64,000 nucleotides of DNA from Sphingopyxis sp. UBA6723 (GTDB lineage Bacteria > Pseudomonadota > Alphaproteobacteria > Sphingomonadales > Sphingomonadaceae). The notes beneath the pieces were generated by a model. The model saw nothing but the letters and a program-made list of their open reading frames with translations, searched no databases and had not been told where the DNA came from. Position 1 is the stretch's first letter; every line of letters starts with the position of its first letter. A program made the position numbers and the translations under genes. The stretch lies in NCBI RefSeq assembly GCF_002454115.1, contig NZ_DKIH01000013.1:133717-197716 (forward strand), read 5' to 3'. Positions 1 through 8,537 of this stretch are shown here, piece by piece.

Positions 1-242
1 CGACCGAGCTGTTCGACGAACAGGATGCCGCCTATCAGGCAAACATCCTGCCGAGCGATGTGCTGACCGTCTCGATCGAGGCCGGCACGACCTTTGGCTG
101 GGAACGCTATACCGGCCGCGATGGCCTGCGGTTCGGCATCGACAGTTTTGGCGCCTCGGCGCCGATTGATGATCTCTACGCGCATTTCGGCCTGACCGTC
201 GACGCAATCACCCCCCAGATTCTGGCAAAGCTCGGCCATTGA
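1..242 (+). CDS. tkt: Transketolase, C-terminal end (partial)
   Basis: Only the last 79 codons are in the window (reading frame begins at base 3; stop TGA 240-242). The visible part contains the transketolase C-terminal pattern with 'SIEAG', 'GWERY' and 'GIDSFGASAP', followed by the usual short helix. The enzyme moves two-carbon units between sugar phosphates using thiamine diphosphate, in the pentose phosphate pathway. It lies 36 bases upstream of the GAPDH gene in the same direction, the common sphingomonad tkt-gap-pgk order, so it is probably the first gene of this central-carbon operon. The family call is secure from the tail; the cofactor-binding domain cannot be checked. Confidence 0.88.
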   Translation, partial: TELFDEQDAAYQANILPSDVLTVSIEAGTTFGWERYTGRDGLRFGIDSFGASAPIDDLYAHFGLTVDAITPQILAKLGH

Positions 243-278
243 GGACCGGCTAGCCCTCCGCAGAAAGGACATTTCGAC

Positions 279-1286
279 ATGGCAGTGAAGGTTGCAATCA
301 ACGGTTTCGGACGCATCGGCCGTAACGTGGCGCGCGCTATATTGGAGCGTAAAGACCATGATCTGGAACTGGTGTCGATCAATGATTTGGGCGACGCCAA
401 GGCGAATGCCCGTTTGCTCCGCCATGACTCGGTGCATGGTCCCTTCCAGGGTACGGTCGAAATAGACGGCAACGATCTGATCATCAACGGCAAGCGTATC
501 CAGGTGACCGCCGAGCGCGATCCCGCGGCGCTGCCCCATGCCGCCAACGGCATCGACATCGTGATGGAATGCACCGGCTTCTTCACCAACAAGGCAGGCG
601 GCCAGAAGCATCTCGACGCCGGCGCCAAGCGCGTGCTGATCTCGGCGCCCGCCAAGGAAGTGGACCTGACGGTTGTTTACGGCGTTAACGATGACAAGAT
701 CACGGCCGATCACCTGATCATCTCGAACGCGTCGTGCACGACTAACTGCCTCGCGCCCTTTGCCAAGGTGCTGCACGAAGCGATCGGTATCGAGCGCGGT
801 CTCATGACCACGATCCACGCCTATACCAATGACCAGAAGATCCTCGACCAGATCCATGACGATCCGCGCCGCGCCCGCGCGGCCGCGATGTCGATGATCC
901 CGACCTCGACCGGCGCTGCGGTAGCTGTTGGCCTGGTGCTGCCCGAACTCAAGGGCAAGCTCGACGGTTCGTCGATCCGTGTTCCGACTCCGAATGTTTC
1001 GGTGGTGGACCTGACCTTCACGCCGCTCCGCGAAACCACCAAGGAAGAAGTCAACGCGCTGCTGAAGGCGGCCGCCGAAGGCCCGCTGAAGGGCGTGCTT
1101 GGCTACACCGACGAGCCGCTGGTTTCGATCGACTTCAACCATAATGCCGCCAGCTCGACGATCGACGCGCTCGAAACCGCGGTGATCGACGGTAAGCTTG
1201 TGCGCGTGCTCAGCTGGTACGATAATGAATGGGGCTTCTCGAACCGCATGATCGACACCGCGGGCGTGATCGCCAAATTCCTCTAA
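279..1286 (+). CDS. gap: Glyceraldehyde-3-phosphate dehydrogenase, type I
   Basis: 335 residues, normal for the family. It has an N-terminal NAD-binding Rossmann fold with GFGRIGR (residues 9-15), catalytic Cys153 in 'NASCTTNC', the partner His180 in 'TTIHAYTNDQ', and the C-terminal 'WYDNEWGFSNR' motif. It oxidatively phosphorylates glyceraldehyde-3-phosphate to 1,3-bisphosphoglycerate in glycolysis or works in reverse in gluconeogenesis. The ATG at 279 is preceded by a ribosome site AGAAAGGA at 262-269. It is followed 18 bases later by pgk, the next pathway step, so the two are almost certainly co-transcribed. Confidence 0.97.
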   Translation: MAVKVAINGFGRIGRNVARAILERKDHDLELVSINDLGDAKANARLLRHDSVHGPFQGTVEIDGNDLIINGKRIQVTAERDPAALPHAANGIDIVMECTGFFTNKAGGQKHLDAGAKRVLISAPAKEVDLTVVYGVNDDKITADHLIISNASCTTNCLAPFAKVLHEAIGIERGLMTTIHAYTNDQKILDQIHDDPRRARAAAMSMIPTSTGAAVAVGLVLPELKGKLDGSSIRVPTPNVSVVDLTFTPLRETTKEEVNALLKAAAEGPLKGVLGYTDEPLVSIDFNHNAASSTIDALETAVIDGKLVRVLSWYDNEWGFSNRMIDTAGVIAKFL

Positions 1287-1304
1287 AGCCCAAAGGAAAC
1301 GTCG

Positions 1305-2501
1305 ATGACCGCGTTCAAGACCCTCGACGACATCGGTGACGTCACCGGCAAACGCGTGCTTGTGCGCGTCGACCTGAACGTCCCGATGATCGACGGCGCG
1401 GTCGGCGACAAAACGCGGATCGAGGCGGCGAGGCCGACGATCCGCGAGCTGGCCGACAAGGGCGCGATCGTGCTGTTGCTGGCACATTTCGGTCGACCGA
1501 AGGGCGCGAAGAACCCGACCCAGTCGCTCAGCCTTGTCATGGGCGGGGTCGAGGATGTGCTCGGCCATTCGGTGATGTTCATTCCCGAATGTATCGGTGA
1601 AGGCGCGAAAGCGGGCATCGCGGTGCTTGCCGCGGGCGATGTTGCAGTGTTGGAAAACACGCGCTTCTACCCCGGCGAGGAAACGAACGACCCGGCCTTT
1701 GCCGACGCCTTGGCCGAAAACGGTGATCTTTACGTCAACGACGCCTTTTCGGCGGCGCACCGCGCGCATGGGTCGACCGAGGGTATCGCCCGGCGGCTGC
1801 CCGCTTATGCAGGCCGCGCGATGGAGGCCGAGTTGAAGGCGCTCGACGCTGCGCTCGGCAATCCGGCGCATCCGGTCGCCGCGGTCGTCGGCGGCGCCAA
1901 GGTATCGAGCAAGATCGATGTGCTGCGCCATTTGGTGAGCAAGGTTGATCATCTCATCATCGGTGGCGGGATGGCGAACACCTTCCTCGCTGCGCGCGGG
2001 GTCGATGTCGGCAAATCCCTGTGCGAGCATGAGCTAGTCGATACCGCCAACGCGATTTTTGACGCGGCCGATGCCTCGGGCTGTACGATCCACCTGCCGT
2101 ACGACGTCGTAGTGGCAAAGGAGTTTGCGCCCAACCCCCCGACCCGCACCGTCAACGTTCACGAAGTTGCCGCCGACGAGATGATCCTCGACATCGGCCC
2201 TGCGGCGACCGAGGCGCTGGCGGATGTGCTGAAAAATTGCCGTACCTTGGTGTGGAACGGCCCGCTCGGCGCATTCGAGACCCCGCCGTTCGACACCGCG
2301 ACGGTTGCATTGGCCAAGACGGCCGCGGCGCTGACCCGCGAGGGTTCGCTGATCTCCGTTGCCGGGGGCGGCGATACTGTCGCAGCGCTCAACCATGCCG
2401 GGGTCGGAAAGGATTTTACCTTTGTTTCGACCGCCGGCGGCGCCTTCCTCGAATGGATGGAAGGCAAGCCCCTGCCGGGTGTGGATGCACTGTCCCAATG
2501 A
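1305..2501 (+). CDS. pgk: Phosphoglycerate kinase
   Basis: 398 residues, full length. Family signatures visible are RVDLNVP (residues 21-27), 'LLAHFGRPKG', 'VVGGAKVSSKI' in the hinge region, 'VWNGPLGAFE' and the C-terminal nucleotide loop 'GGGDTVAA'. It transfers phosphate from 1,3-bisphosphoglycerate to ADP, the first ATP-yielding step of glycolysis. A ribosome site AAAGGAAA lies at 1292-1299, five bases before the ATG. The stop overlaps the ATG of the next gene (ATGA at 2498-2501), which suggests translational coupling. Confidence 0.97.
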   Translation: MTAFKTLDDIGDVTGKRVLVRVDLNVPMIDGAVGDKTRIEAARPTIRELADKGAIVLLLAHFGRPKGAKNPTQSLSLVMGGVEDVLGHSVMFIPECIGEGAKAGIAVLAAGDVAVLENTRFYPGEETNDPAFADALAENGDLYVNDAFSAAHRAHGSTEGIARRLPAYAGRAMEAELKALDAALGNPAHPVAAVVGGAKVSSKIDVLRHLVSKVDHLIIGGGMANTFLAARGVDVGKSLCEHELVDTANAIFDAADASGCTIHLPYDVVVAKEFAPNPPTRTVNVHEVAADEMILDIGPAATEALADVLKNCRTLVWNGPLGAFETPPFDTATVALAKTAAALTREGSLISVAGGGDTVAALNHAGVGKDFTFVSTAGGAFLEWMEGKPLPGVDALSQ

Positions 2502-3139
2502 CCGCGCAGGTGGTCGGCCTTTTCGACACCCCTGTCGTGGTAGACGACCTGCCGGACGCCGCGACCATCAATGCTGCGCTGCGGCCGCTGATCCTGGCGC
2601 GCCGGGCGGCTAAACCTGGTGTGACCATGTCGAATATCGGCGGTTGGCAGTCAGAACATGACGTCGCCGAATGGGGCGGCGAACCGGTGCAGCATCTGCT
2701 GCGGCATGTATTCGCACTGGCGAACGCCCATTGTGTCGATATTATTTCGCCTAATGTGCTGCGACACCGCTGGACGACCGATATTTGGGTCAATGTGTCG
2801 CCGCCGCAGGCGTCGAACCAGATGCACACCCATCCCGGCGCCTTTTGGTCGGCCGTTTATTATGTCGACGACGGATCGGATACGGGCGACGGAGCGATTG
2901 GCGGCGAACTGGTAATCGAAGATCCGCGAATGCCGATGGTGTTGATGACGATGCCCAATTTGCGCCTGCGCAACTCGAACGGATCGGTTCACGAGCCGCA
3001 GTTGAAGATGAAGGTGCGGAGCGGGCGGATCATCATGTTCCCATCATGGTTGAGCCACGGAGTGATGCCACACCAAGGGATGCGCGACCGCATTTCGATT
3101 GCGATCAACCTGCTCGCCATCCCCTTGAATCCGGCCTGA
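2498..3139 (+). CDS. Putative 2OG-Fe(II) oxygenase family protein (TIGR02466-like)
   Basis: 213 residues from the ATG overlapping the pgk stop. An open frame continues upstream inside pgk, but homology begins here. The middle has 'SNQMHTHPG' (His110, His112) followed by a strand-rich 'SAVYYV'. The C-terminal part has 'FPSWLSHGV' (His187) and 'RISIAIN' (Arg198). This is the jelly-roll arrangement of a putative 2-oxoglutarate/Fe(II) oxygenase group, with iron-binding histidines and an arginine for 2-oxoglutarate. The substrate is unknown. Its placement between pgk and aldolase, coupled to pgk, is notable for an otherwise purely glycolytic operon. Family call fairly sure; function not. Confidence 0.75.
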   Translation: MTAQVVGLFDTPVVVDDLPDAATINAALRPLILARRAAKPGVTMSNIGGWQSEHDVAEWGGEPVQHLLRHVFALANAHCVDIISPNVLRHRWTTDIWVNVSPPQASNQMHTHPGAFWSAVYYVDDGSDTGDGAIGGELVIEDPRMPMVLMTMPNLRLRNSNGSVHEPQLKMKVRSGRIIMFPSWLSHGVMPHQGMRDRISIAINLLAIPLNPA

Positions 3140-3225
3140 CAAGGCAACGAACCCCGCGCATTGCATCCCGCTCGCCGCGCCGCTATGCGCACCGCCACAT
3201 ACGTATGCAAACCATCGGAGACGTT

Positions 3226-4116
3226 ATGACGACCGCCAATGCCGCCATGCTGGACCAGATCAAATCGGGGCAGGGTTTTATCGCCGCGCTCGACCAGAGC
3301 GGCGGATCGACGCCGAAGGCGCTGAAGGGCTATGGCATCGAAGCCGACGCTTTTTCGAATGATGGGGAAATGTTCGGCCTGATCCACGCGATGCGCAGCC
3401 GCATCGTCACCGCGCCATGCTTCAACGGTGAAAAGGTGATCGGTGCGATCCTGTTCGAGCGGACGATGGATGGTGACGCCGATGGCAAGCCGGTGCCGAC
3501 AGTGCTTTGGGAGCGCGGCGTGGTGCCGTTTCTGAAGGTCGATAAGGGTCTGGAAGACGAAGTTAACGGTGTCCAGCTGATGAAGCCCAACCCCGATCTC
3601 GATGCCCTGTGCCAGCGCGCCGTTGCCAAGGGCGTGTTCGGGACCAAGATGCGCAGCGTCATCAATCTTGCCAATCCGGCTGGGGTCAAGGCGATCGTCG
3701 AACAGCAGTTCGCCGAGGCCAAACGCATTGCGTCGCATGGGCTGGTGCCGATCATCGAACCCGAGGTGAACATCAAAAGTGTCGAGCGCGATGCCGCCGA
3801 CCGCCTGTTGCTGAACGAACTGCTGGCAGCGCTGGATGCGTGGGACGGCGCGCCGGTCATGCTGAAGCTTTCGCTGCCGACCGAGGCCGGGCTGTTCCAG
3901 CCGCTGGTCGACCATCCGAAGGTGCTGCGCGTCGTCGCGCTGTCGGGTGGTTTTGCCCGCCCCGAAGCTTGCGCCGAGCTGGCGAAAAACCCGGGCATCA
4001 TCGCGAGCTTTAGCCGCGCGCTGCTGGAAGACCTGCGCCACCAGATGAGCGACGACGAGTTCAACACGTCGCTCGGCGGCGCGATCAACGAAATTCACGC
4101 GGCTTCGGTAGCCTGA
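3226..4116 (+). CDS. Fructose-bisphosphate aldolase, class I
   Basis: 296 residues from the ATG at 3226, the usual length of bacterial class I aldolases of the staphylococcal type. 'ALDQSGGSTPKAL' (residues 21-33) is the N-terminal signature, and Lys214 in 'VMLKLSLPTE' is the expected Schiff-base lysine. 'PIIEPEV' is the preceding strand motif. It reversibly splits fructose-1,6-bisphosphate into the two triose phosphates. GGAG at 3217-3220 supports this start over an in-frame ATG at 3205. It follows the oxygenase-like gene by 86 bases and precedes the methyltransferase by 18 bases. Confidence 0.93.
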   Translation: MTTANAAMLDQIKSGQGFIAALDQSGGSTPKALKGYGIEADAFSNDGEMFGLIHAMRSRIVTAPCFNGEKVIGAILFERTMDGDADGKPVPTVLWERGVVPFLKVDKGLEDEVNGVQLMKPNPDLDALCQRAVAKGVFGTKMRSVINLANPAGVKAIVEQQFAEAKRIASHGLVPIIEPEVNIKSVERDAADRLLLNELLAALDAWDGAPVMLKLSLPTEAGLFQPLVDHPKVLRVVALSGGFARPEACAELAKNPGIIASFSRALLEDLRHQMSDDEFNTSLGGAINEIHAASVA

Positions 4117-4134
4117 TGTGATGGGGCGCCCAAA

Positions 4135-4791
4135 ATGAGTGAGGAGTGGCAAGCCGTCGACAATTACATCGCCGCCAAATTGCTTGGCCACGATGACGCG
4201 CTTGCCGCTACCCTCGCGAACAATGCCGACCAAGGCTTACCGCCGATCGATGTGTCCGCGGCGCAGGGCAAGATGCTGTTCCTGCTGGCACCGATCGCCG
4301 GTGTCAAACGCATCCTCGAGATTGGCACCCTCGGCGGTTATTCGACGATCTGGCTGGCGCGCGCGCTGCCCGAGGATGGTCGACTGGTAACGCTGGAACT
4401 CGAACCGCACCACGCGGCGGTGGCCCGCGTGAACCTGGAACGCGCGGGGGTGTTGGCCAAGGTTGATGGTCGGGTCGGTTCGGCCGTCGAGAGCCTTGCC
4501 GCGATGACCGACGAAGCGCCGTTCGATTTCGTCTTCATCGATGCCGACAAGCAGAACAATGCGCATTATGTGCGCGAGGCGATCCGGCTCGGGCGTGCGG
4601 GAACAACGATTGTTGTCGACAATGTGGTGCGCGAAGGCGGCGTGCTGGACGTCGAGAGCGACGACGAGCGCATCGTCGGCACCCGGGCGTTATTCGACAT
4701 GCTGAGCGCTGAACCGCGGCTCGACGCGACCGCGGTGCAGACGGTCGGCGCGAAGAAGTGGGACGGATTCGTGCTGGCGCGGGTGCGCTGA
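4135..4791 (+). CDS. Class I SAM-dependent O-methyltransferase
   Basis: 218 residues, COG4122 / caffeoyl-CoA O-methyltransferase-like family. The SAM-binding motif I is 'RILEIGTLGGYSTIWLA'; 'FDFVFIDADKQNN' and 'GTTIVVDNVV' give the metal-binding and post-II motifs. It probably methylates a small hydroxylated acceptor; the substrate cannot be deduced. It sits 18 bases after the aldolase and closes the operon, being followed by a palindromic repeat. Confidence 0.85.
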   Translation: MSEEWQAVDNYIAAKLLGHDDALAATLANNADQGLPPIDVSAAQGKMLFLLAPIAGVKRILEIGTLGGYSTIWLARALPEDGRLVTLELEPHHAAVARVNLERAGVLAKVDGRVGSAVESLAAMTDEAPFDFVFIDADKQNNAHYVREAIRLGRAGTTIVVDNVVREGGVLDVESDDERIVGTRALFDMLSAEPRLDATAVQTVGAKKWDGFVLARVR

Positions 4792-4811
4792 TCCCGCCCG
4801 CCTTCCAATTT

Positions 4812-4897
4812 CGTCATTGCGAGGAGCCGAAGGCGACGCGGCAATCCAGGGGCGGCGTAAGGCCGCTCTGGATTGCTTCGCTTCGCTCGCAATGACG
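4812..4897. repeat. Palindromic intergenic repeat (REP-like)
   Basis: The ends are inverted: CGTCATTGCGAG opens the element and CTCGCAATGACG closes it, with internal pairing GCAATCCAG / CTGGATTGC. The whole 86 bases can fold into one long imperfect stem. It lies between convergent genes, where such dispersed elements are typical, and may also act as a transcription stop for both. Confidence 0.75.
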
Positions 4898-4904
4898 AGA
4901 GCCT

Positions 4905-5297
4905 TTAGAGCCCTCCCGCGAAACGGAACGCAAAGCGATAATCCTCCGGTTTCAGCTCGACGTTCGTCACCTTGTCGGGCCGCACTGACTCCAGCGTGAT
5001 GCTGCCGTCAGCAATCGGCGTCGATTCGCCCAATGTGACTTCAAACGGTTGCTTGTCGCCGTTGCCGCGAAACCACAGCATCTTCACCCGTACCCGGCCT
5101 GCCCAGACGCAGCGCGCGTTCATCGGGCAGCGGCTGTCCTCGATCACTTCGACCGGCTGGATGATCGGGCCATCGGCATAGGCTTTCTGGCCGAGCGCCA
5201 CGTTGCTGGCGTCAGCGAGGGGTGCTCCCCCAGATGTCGTGGCACACGCCGACACGGCAAACGCTGCGAGGATGATCGGGGCGGCGAGGCGGGTCAT
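4905..5297 (-). CDS. Putative lipoprotein, unknown function
   Basis: 130 residues from the ATG at 5297; an alternative ATG lies at 5306. The N-terminus 'MTRLAAPIILAAFAVSAC' is a lipoprotein signal with lipobox VSAC, so the mature protein would be anchored in a membrane facing the periplasm. The mature part carries a 'CPMNARCVWAG' motif with two cysteines, a pattern seen in uncharacterised exported proteins, and ends in a beta-rich stretch. It is divergent from thiE, with the start codons less than 50 bases apart. No function is assigned. Confidence 0.7.
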   Translation of the reverse strand: MTRLAAPIILAAFAVSACATTSGGAPLADASNVALGQKAYADGPIIQPVEVIEDSRCPMNARCVWAGRVRVKMLWFRGNGDKQPFEVTLGESTPIADGSITLESVRPDKVTNVELKPEDYRFAFRFAGGL

Positions 5298-5341
5298 GTT
5301 CTGCATTTGCGGGTTGATGAACGCGTCGCTATGAACCCGCC

Positions 5342-5980
5342 ATGACCCGTATCCCATGCCAGCTTTACCTCATCTCGCCGCTCGACGTCGGCGGTGATTT
5401 TCCTGCCCGGTTGACTGCGACGCTCGACGCAGGACCGGTCGCGGCGTTCCAGTTTCGCGTCAAAGGGCTGGAGCAGCACGAAGCAGCGCGGTTGGCCGCG
5501 CCGTTGCAAGCGATCTGCGCCGCGCGCGAGGTCGCGTTTATCGTCAACGACGATGTCGCGCTGGCGAAACGGCTGGGCGCCGACGGGGTGCATCTGGGGC
5601 AGGGCGACGGCGATCCCCGCGAAGCGCGGCGCGAGCTTGGCCCCAACGCACAGATTGGGGTCACCTGTCACGCCAGCCGCCATATGGCGATGGAAGCGGG
5701 CGAGGCGGGGGCGGACTATGTCGCGTTTGGAGCTTTTTATCCGACGACCACCAAGGCGGTCGAGCATCAGGCCGAGCCCGAAATTCTGGAATGGTGGCAG
5801 GGGATGTTTGAACTGCCGTGCGTCGCGATCGGCGGCATCACGGTCGACAATGCGCGTGTACTGGTCGATGCGGGGGCCGATTTTCTGGCGGTATCGGGCG
5901 GAGTATGGGCGTATCCCGATGGCCCCGCGGCGGCGGTGCAGGCGTTTAACGATCTGCTGAAAGATCAGCCCGCGGGATAG
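5342..5980 (+). CDS. thiE: Thiamine-phosphate synthase (ThiE-like)
   Basis: 212 residues, a TIM-barrel of the ThiE/TenI family. It has 'FQFRVKG' (pyrophosphate/pyrimidine side), 'VNDDVALA', 'DGVHLGQGD', 'GVTCHAS', 'VAFGAFYPTTTK' and 'IGGIT', in the order expected for ThiE. It joins hydroxymethylpyrimidine diphosphate to thiazole phosphate to make thiamine phosphate. TenI-like relatives share much of this pattern. The retained 'PTTTK' and 'NDD' motifs favour a true synthase. Confidence 0.85.
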   Translation: MTRIPCQLYLISPLDVGGDFPARLTATLDAGPVAAFQFRVKGLEQHEAARLAAPLQAICAAREVAFIVNDDVALAKRLGADGVHLGQGDGDPREARRELGPNAQIGVTCHASRHMAMEAGEAGADYVAFGAFYPTTTKAVEHQAEPEILEWWQGMFELPCVAIGGITVDNARVLVDAGADFLAVSGGVWAYPDGPAAAVQAFNDLLKDQPAG

Positions 5981-6331
5981 TCGCGCCCCGGCTTTTTCCG
6001 CGGGTCGCCAGACGCAATCGGCGGCGCAGCATCCTTGCGCCAGCCAAACAGGCCGGCGCAAGGCGCTGGACGGCGCGGCGGTACGGCGCCGCTACCGTGT
6101 GGTCGGGTTGTTACATCGGAAAGATCGATACTCATCATGCTGCCGATATGCCGGGAACAAATGCCTCCATATTGGATCGATACGTCAAATCGGCTTCGGT
6201 TCGTCGCTTCTGGCGCTTCGGTCCAATCGGCTTGCCCTTCGGCGCCTGCGCCGCTAAAGGCGCGCACCTGATACCGATGCCCAGCGGGGTGCCGGTTTGC
6301 TCTTTCCATCCTTGTCTAGTGAGTGTGCGCG
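5981..6331. other. 351-base gap between thiE and efp
   Basis: No ORF with an ordinary start, family motif and ribosome site was found on either strand. A minus-strand frame ending at 6135 is open and basic but has no ATG, GTG or TTG start, so it is not called. The segment probably holds the efp promoter and leader. Confidence 0.5.
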
Positions 6332-6895
6332 ATGAAAATCACCGGCGTTGAAATCCGTCCCGGCAACATTATCGAATTTGAAAAGGGGATCTGGAAGGTC
6401 ACCAAGATCCAGCACACCCAGCCGGGCAAGGGCGGCGCCTATATGCAGGTCGAAGCCAAGAATCTGATCGACGGGCGTAAGCTCAACAACCGGTTCCGCA
6501 GCGCCGACACAGTCGAGAAGGTCCGCCTCGACACCAAGGACTTCCAGTTTCTTTACGCCGAGGGCGAGGATCTGGTGTTCATGGACAAGGATAGTTTCGA
6601 GCAAATCAACATCTCGAAGGACGTCGTTGGCGACGCCCACGAGTTCCTGCAGGACGGCATGGATGTCGTGCTCGAACTCTGGGAAGAACGCCCGATTTCG
6701 GTCGAGCTCCCCGAAACCATCGAAGCCACGATCGTCGAAGCCGACGCGGTGGTGAAGGGGCAGACGGCATCGTCGTCATACAAGCCCGCGATCCTCGACA
6801 ATGGCGTACGCGTGATGGTGCCGCCGCACATCACCAGCGGTACCAAGATCGTCGTCCATGTGTACGACCGCGAATATGTCCGCCGCGCCGATTAA
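6332..6895 (+). CDS. efp: Elongation factor P
   Basis: 187 residues from the ATG at 6332, exactly the common EF-P length; a GTG nine bases upstream is in frame but adds only three residues. Three OB-like domains are evident. Lys33 in 'HTQPGKGGAY' sits at the tip of domain I, where EF-P is modified and reaches the peptidyl-transferase centre. The C-terminal 'VPPHITSGTKI' matches the signature. EF-P relieves ribosome stalling at polyproline stretches. A hairpin follows the stop. Confidence 0.96.
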   Translation: MKITGVEIRPGNIIEFEKGIWKVTKIQHTQPGKGGAYMQVEAKNLIDGRKLNNRFRSADTVEKVRLDTKDFQFLYAEGEDLVFMDKDSFEQINISKDVVGDAHEFLQDGMDVVLELWEERPISVELPETIEATIVEADAVVKGQTASSSYKPAILDNGVRVMVPPHITSGTKIVVHVYDREYVRRAD

Positions 6896-6916
6896 GTAAC
6901 GTAGCTCCCGCGGAGG

Positions 6917-6944
6917 GCGTTCAGAGGCACGTGACTCTGAACGC
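6917..6944 (+). terminator. Hairpin after efp, possible terminator
   Basis: GCGTTCAGAG and CTCTGAACGC form a perfect 10-bp stem around an 8-base loop, 21 bases after the efp stop. There is no clean T-run after it (the next T stretch is at 6956-6959), so it could be a weak or Rho-assisted terminator. Confidence 0.5.
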
Positions 6945-6975
6945 GGCCGCTAGCGTTTTACATTGCCGACAGCGG

Positions 6976-6993
6976 CCCCCGCCTTCGCGGGGG
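6976..6993. repeat. Short GC hairpin, repeat remnant
   Basis: CCCCCGC - CTTC - GCGGGGG, a perfect 7-bp stem. It resembles the 3' half of the element between nuoG and nuoH (17628-17645), so it is probably a fragment of the same dispersed repeat family. It lies 22 bases upstream of the suhB-like start. Confidence 0.5.
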
Positions 6994-7015
6994 CGACGCG
7001 TTGAGGGAAACGAAA

Positions 7016-7834
7016 ATGGCCATATCCGGCATCATCACCGTCATGGAACGCGCCGCGCGCAAGGCGGGGACCAAGCTGCGCCGCGATTTCGGCGAGATCG
7101 AACATCTGCAGGTGTCGCAAAAGGGGCCGGCCGATTTCGTGTCGAAGGCCGATCAGGCCGCCGAACGCACCCTCTATGACGAACTCGGCCGCGATCGTCC
7201 GGGTTGGGGCTTTGTGCTCGAAGAGGGCGGGATCATTGAGGGTGAGCCGGGCAAACCGCGCTTCATCATCGATCCGCTCGACGGCACCTCGAACTTCCTC
7301 CACGCCATCCCGCATTTCGCGATTTCGATCGCGGTGCAGGAGCCCAAGATTGGCGGCGGCTGGGGCGACATCACCTCGTGCCTGATCTATCAGCCGGTAA
7401 CCGACGAAAGCTATTGGGCCGAACGCGGTCGCGGCGCGTGGCTGCACGACCGCCGCCTGCGCGTCGCGTCGCGGCGTAATCTGAACGAATGTCTGATTTC
7501 GACCGGGATTCCGTTCATGGGCCATGGCAATATGCCGCAGTGGAGCCGCATTTTCGGTGCGGTCGCCCCCGAGGTCGCGGGCATCCGGCGCTTCGGTGCT
7601 GCCAGCCTGGACCTCGCGTGGGTCGCGGCGGGCCGCTACGACGGCTTCTGGGAAAGCGACCTCAAGATCTGGGACGTCGCCGCGGGCATGTTGCTGGTGC
7701 GCGAGGCTGGCGGTTTCGTCAGCGACTTCCGCGGCGGTGACCGCGCGATCGAACGCAGCGAGTTTATCGCGGGCAGCGCCGCGGTGCATTCGAAGCTGCA
7801 AAAATTGGTCGCAGGCGCGCTAAGGAACGCTTAA
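7016..7834 (+). CDS. suhB: Inositol monophosphatase family protein
   Basis: 272 residues from the ATG at 7016; a TTG at 7001 is in frame, and the AGGG at 7004-7007 fits the ATG best. Metal-binding motifs are Glu69-Glu70 in 'VLEEGG', 'DPLDGTSNFLHA' (Asp86, Asp89) and 'WDVAAG' near residue 217, which together define the Mg-dependent phosphatase family. It likely hydrolyses inositol-1-phosphate or a similar sugar phosphate; SuhB members also affect rRNA transcription. The 3' end overlaps the convergent YbjN-like gene by 15 bases. Confidence 0.88.
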   Translation: MAISGIITVMERAARKAGTKLRRDFGEIEHLQVSQKGPADFVSKADQAAERTLYDELGRDRPGWGFVLEEGGIIEGEPGKPRFIIDPLDGTSNFLHAIPHFAISIAVQEPKIGGGWGDITSCLIYQPVTDESYWAERGRGAWLHDRRLRVASRRNLNECLISTGIPFMGHGNMPQWSRIFGAVAPEVAGIRRFGAASLDLAWVAAGRYDGFWESDLKIWDVAAGMLLVREAGGFVSDFRGGDRAIERSEFIAGSAAVHSKLQKLVAGALRNA

Positions 7835-8320
7835 TTCCGAAGGTGCTTTGGGCCGCGTCCGATCGATAACGAATTTTCGATAGTCCTCCATCAGATTGGA
7901 CCAGATGTTGAGACTCAGGCCGACATTCGGCCGCGGAATGCCGCTCGCCCCAAGATTGACATCCATCTCAAGCACCGGGTCGCCCTGCCGGTCGCGATAG
8001 GCACGAGCATATCTTTTGGTGCGATTCCATTCGTTCAGGCTTTCGAGCGACATGGATTTTGCATCGCTAAAGGCCAGGAAATACTGCACCGACTGGCATT
8101 GTTCGTTCTGAACGCAATTCAGGAAAAACATTCGAAACTTCAGGTCACCATTGTCGATCTGAATATATGGCGCCGCACCGTCGGGAGTCACGATGGTGGC
8201 CTCCCACCCTCTTGATTCCAGAATAGCCTTGAAAAGTTGCGGGTCGCTGGCCGTGACCAGTTCGGCCTGCGCCGGGGTCGCGGCCAGCAAAGCTGCCAAA
8301 ACCGCCGTCCATTTCATCAT
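7820..8320 (-). CDS. YbjN-domain exported protein (copy A)
   Basis: 166 residues starting with two adjacent ATGs at 8318-8320 and 8315-8317. A signal peptide ends near 'ATPAQA|E'. The mature part has the YbjN-like layout: 'FKAILESRGW', a two-cysteine 'NCVQNEQC', 'GDPVLEMDVNL', and 'GIPRPNVGLSLNIW' near the end. It is a clear paralogue of the next gene upstream on the same strand. YbjN proteins are described as sensory/regulatory, but an exported form with a signal peptide has no known function. The 3' end overlaps suhB. Confidence 0.75.
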   Translation of the reverse strand: MMKWTAVLAALLAATPAQAELVTASDPQLFKAILESRGWEATIVTPDGAAPYIQIDNGDLKFRMFFLNCVQNEQCQSVQYFLAFSDAKSMSLESLNEWNRTKRYARAYRDRQGDPVLEMDVNLGASGIPRPNVGLSLNIWSNLMEDYRKFVIDRTRPKAPSELSVP

Positions 8321-8537
8321 CGCTTCTCGGTCCTGCTGTGGAGTGTCAGGCGAACACGCCCATGGCCAAGAGCTATCCAATCACGATGAGACGTACCAGA
8401 TTGGCCGGTGCACCGGGTGCATCGCCGCTTGGCGTCAGGACCCCGGGCGCCGGCAATGATGGCGGATGCATGTGGTCAGACACTGGTCTGACGCCCGACG
8501 CCGCGGAACGGCGGGACCAGTGCGCCGCGAGCAGCGG

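Noticed and set aside
6135..6320. Minus-strand open frame with a basic, protein-like sequence between thiE and efp
   Set aside because: It has no ATG, GTG or TTG start and no ribosome site, and it runs into the efp leader. Not called without conservation data.
8475..8492. Hairpin GTCAGAC-ACTG-GTCTGAC between the two YbjN genes as a terminator
   Set aside because: There is no T-run on either strand, and a 7-bp stem alone is weak evidence.
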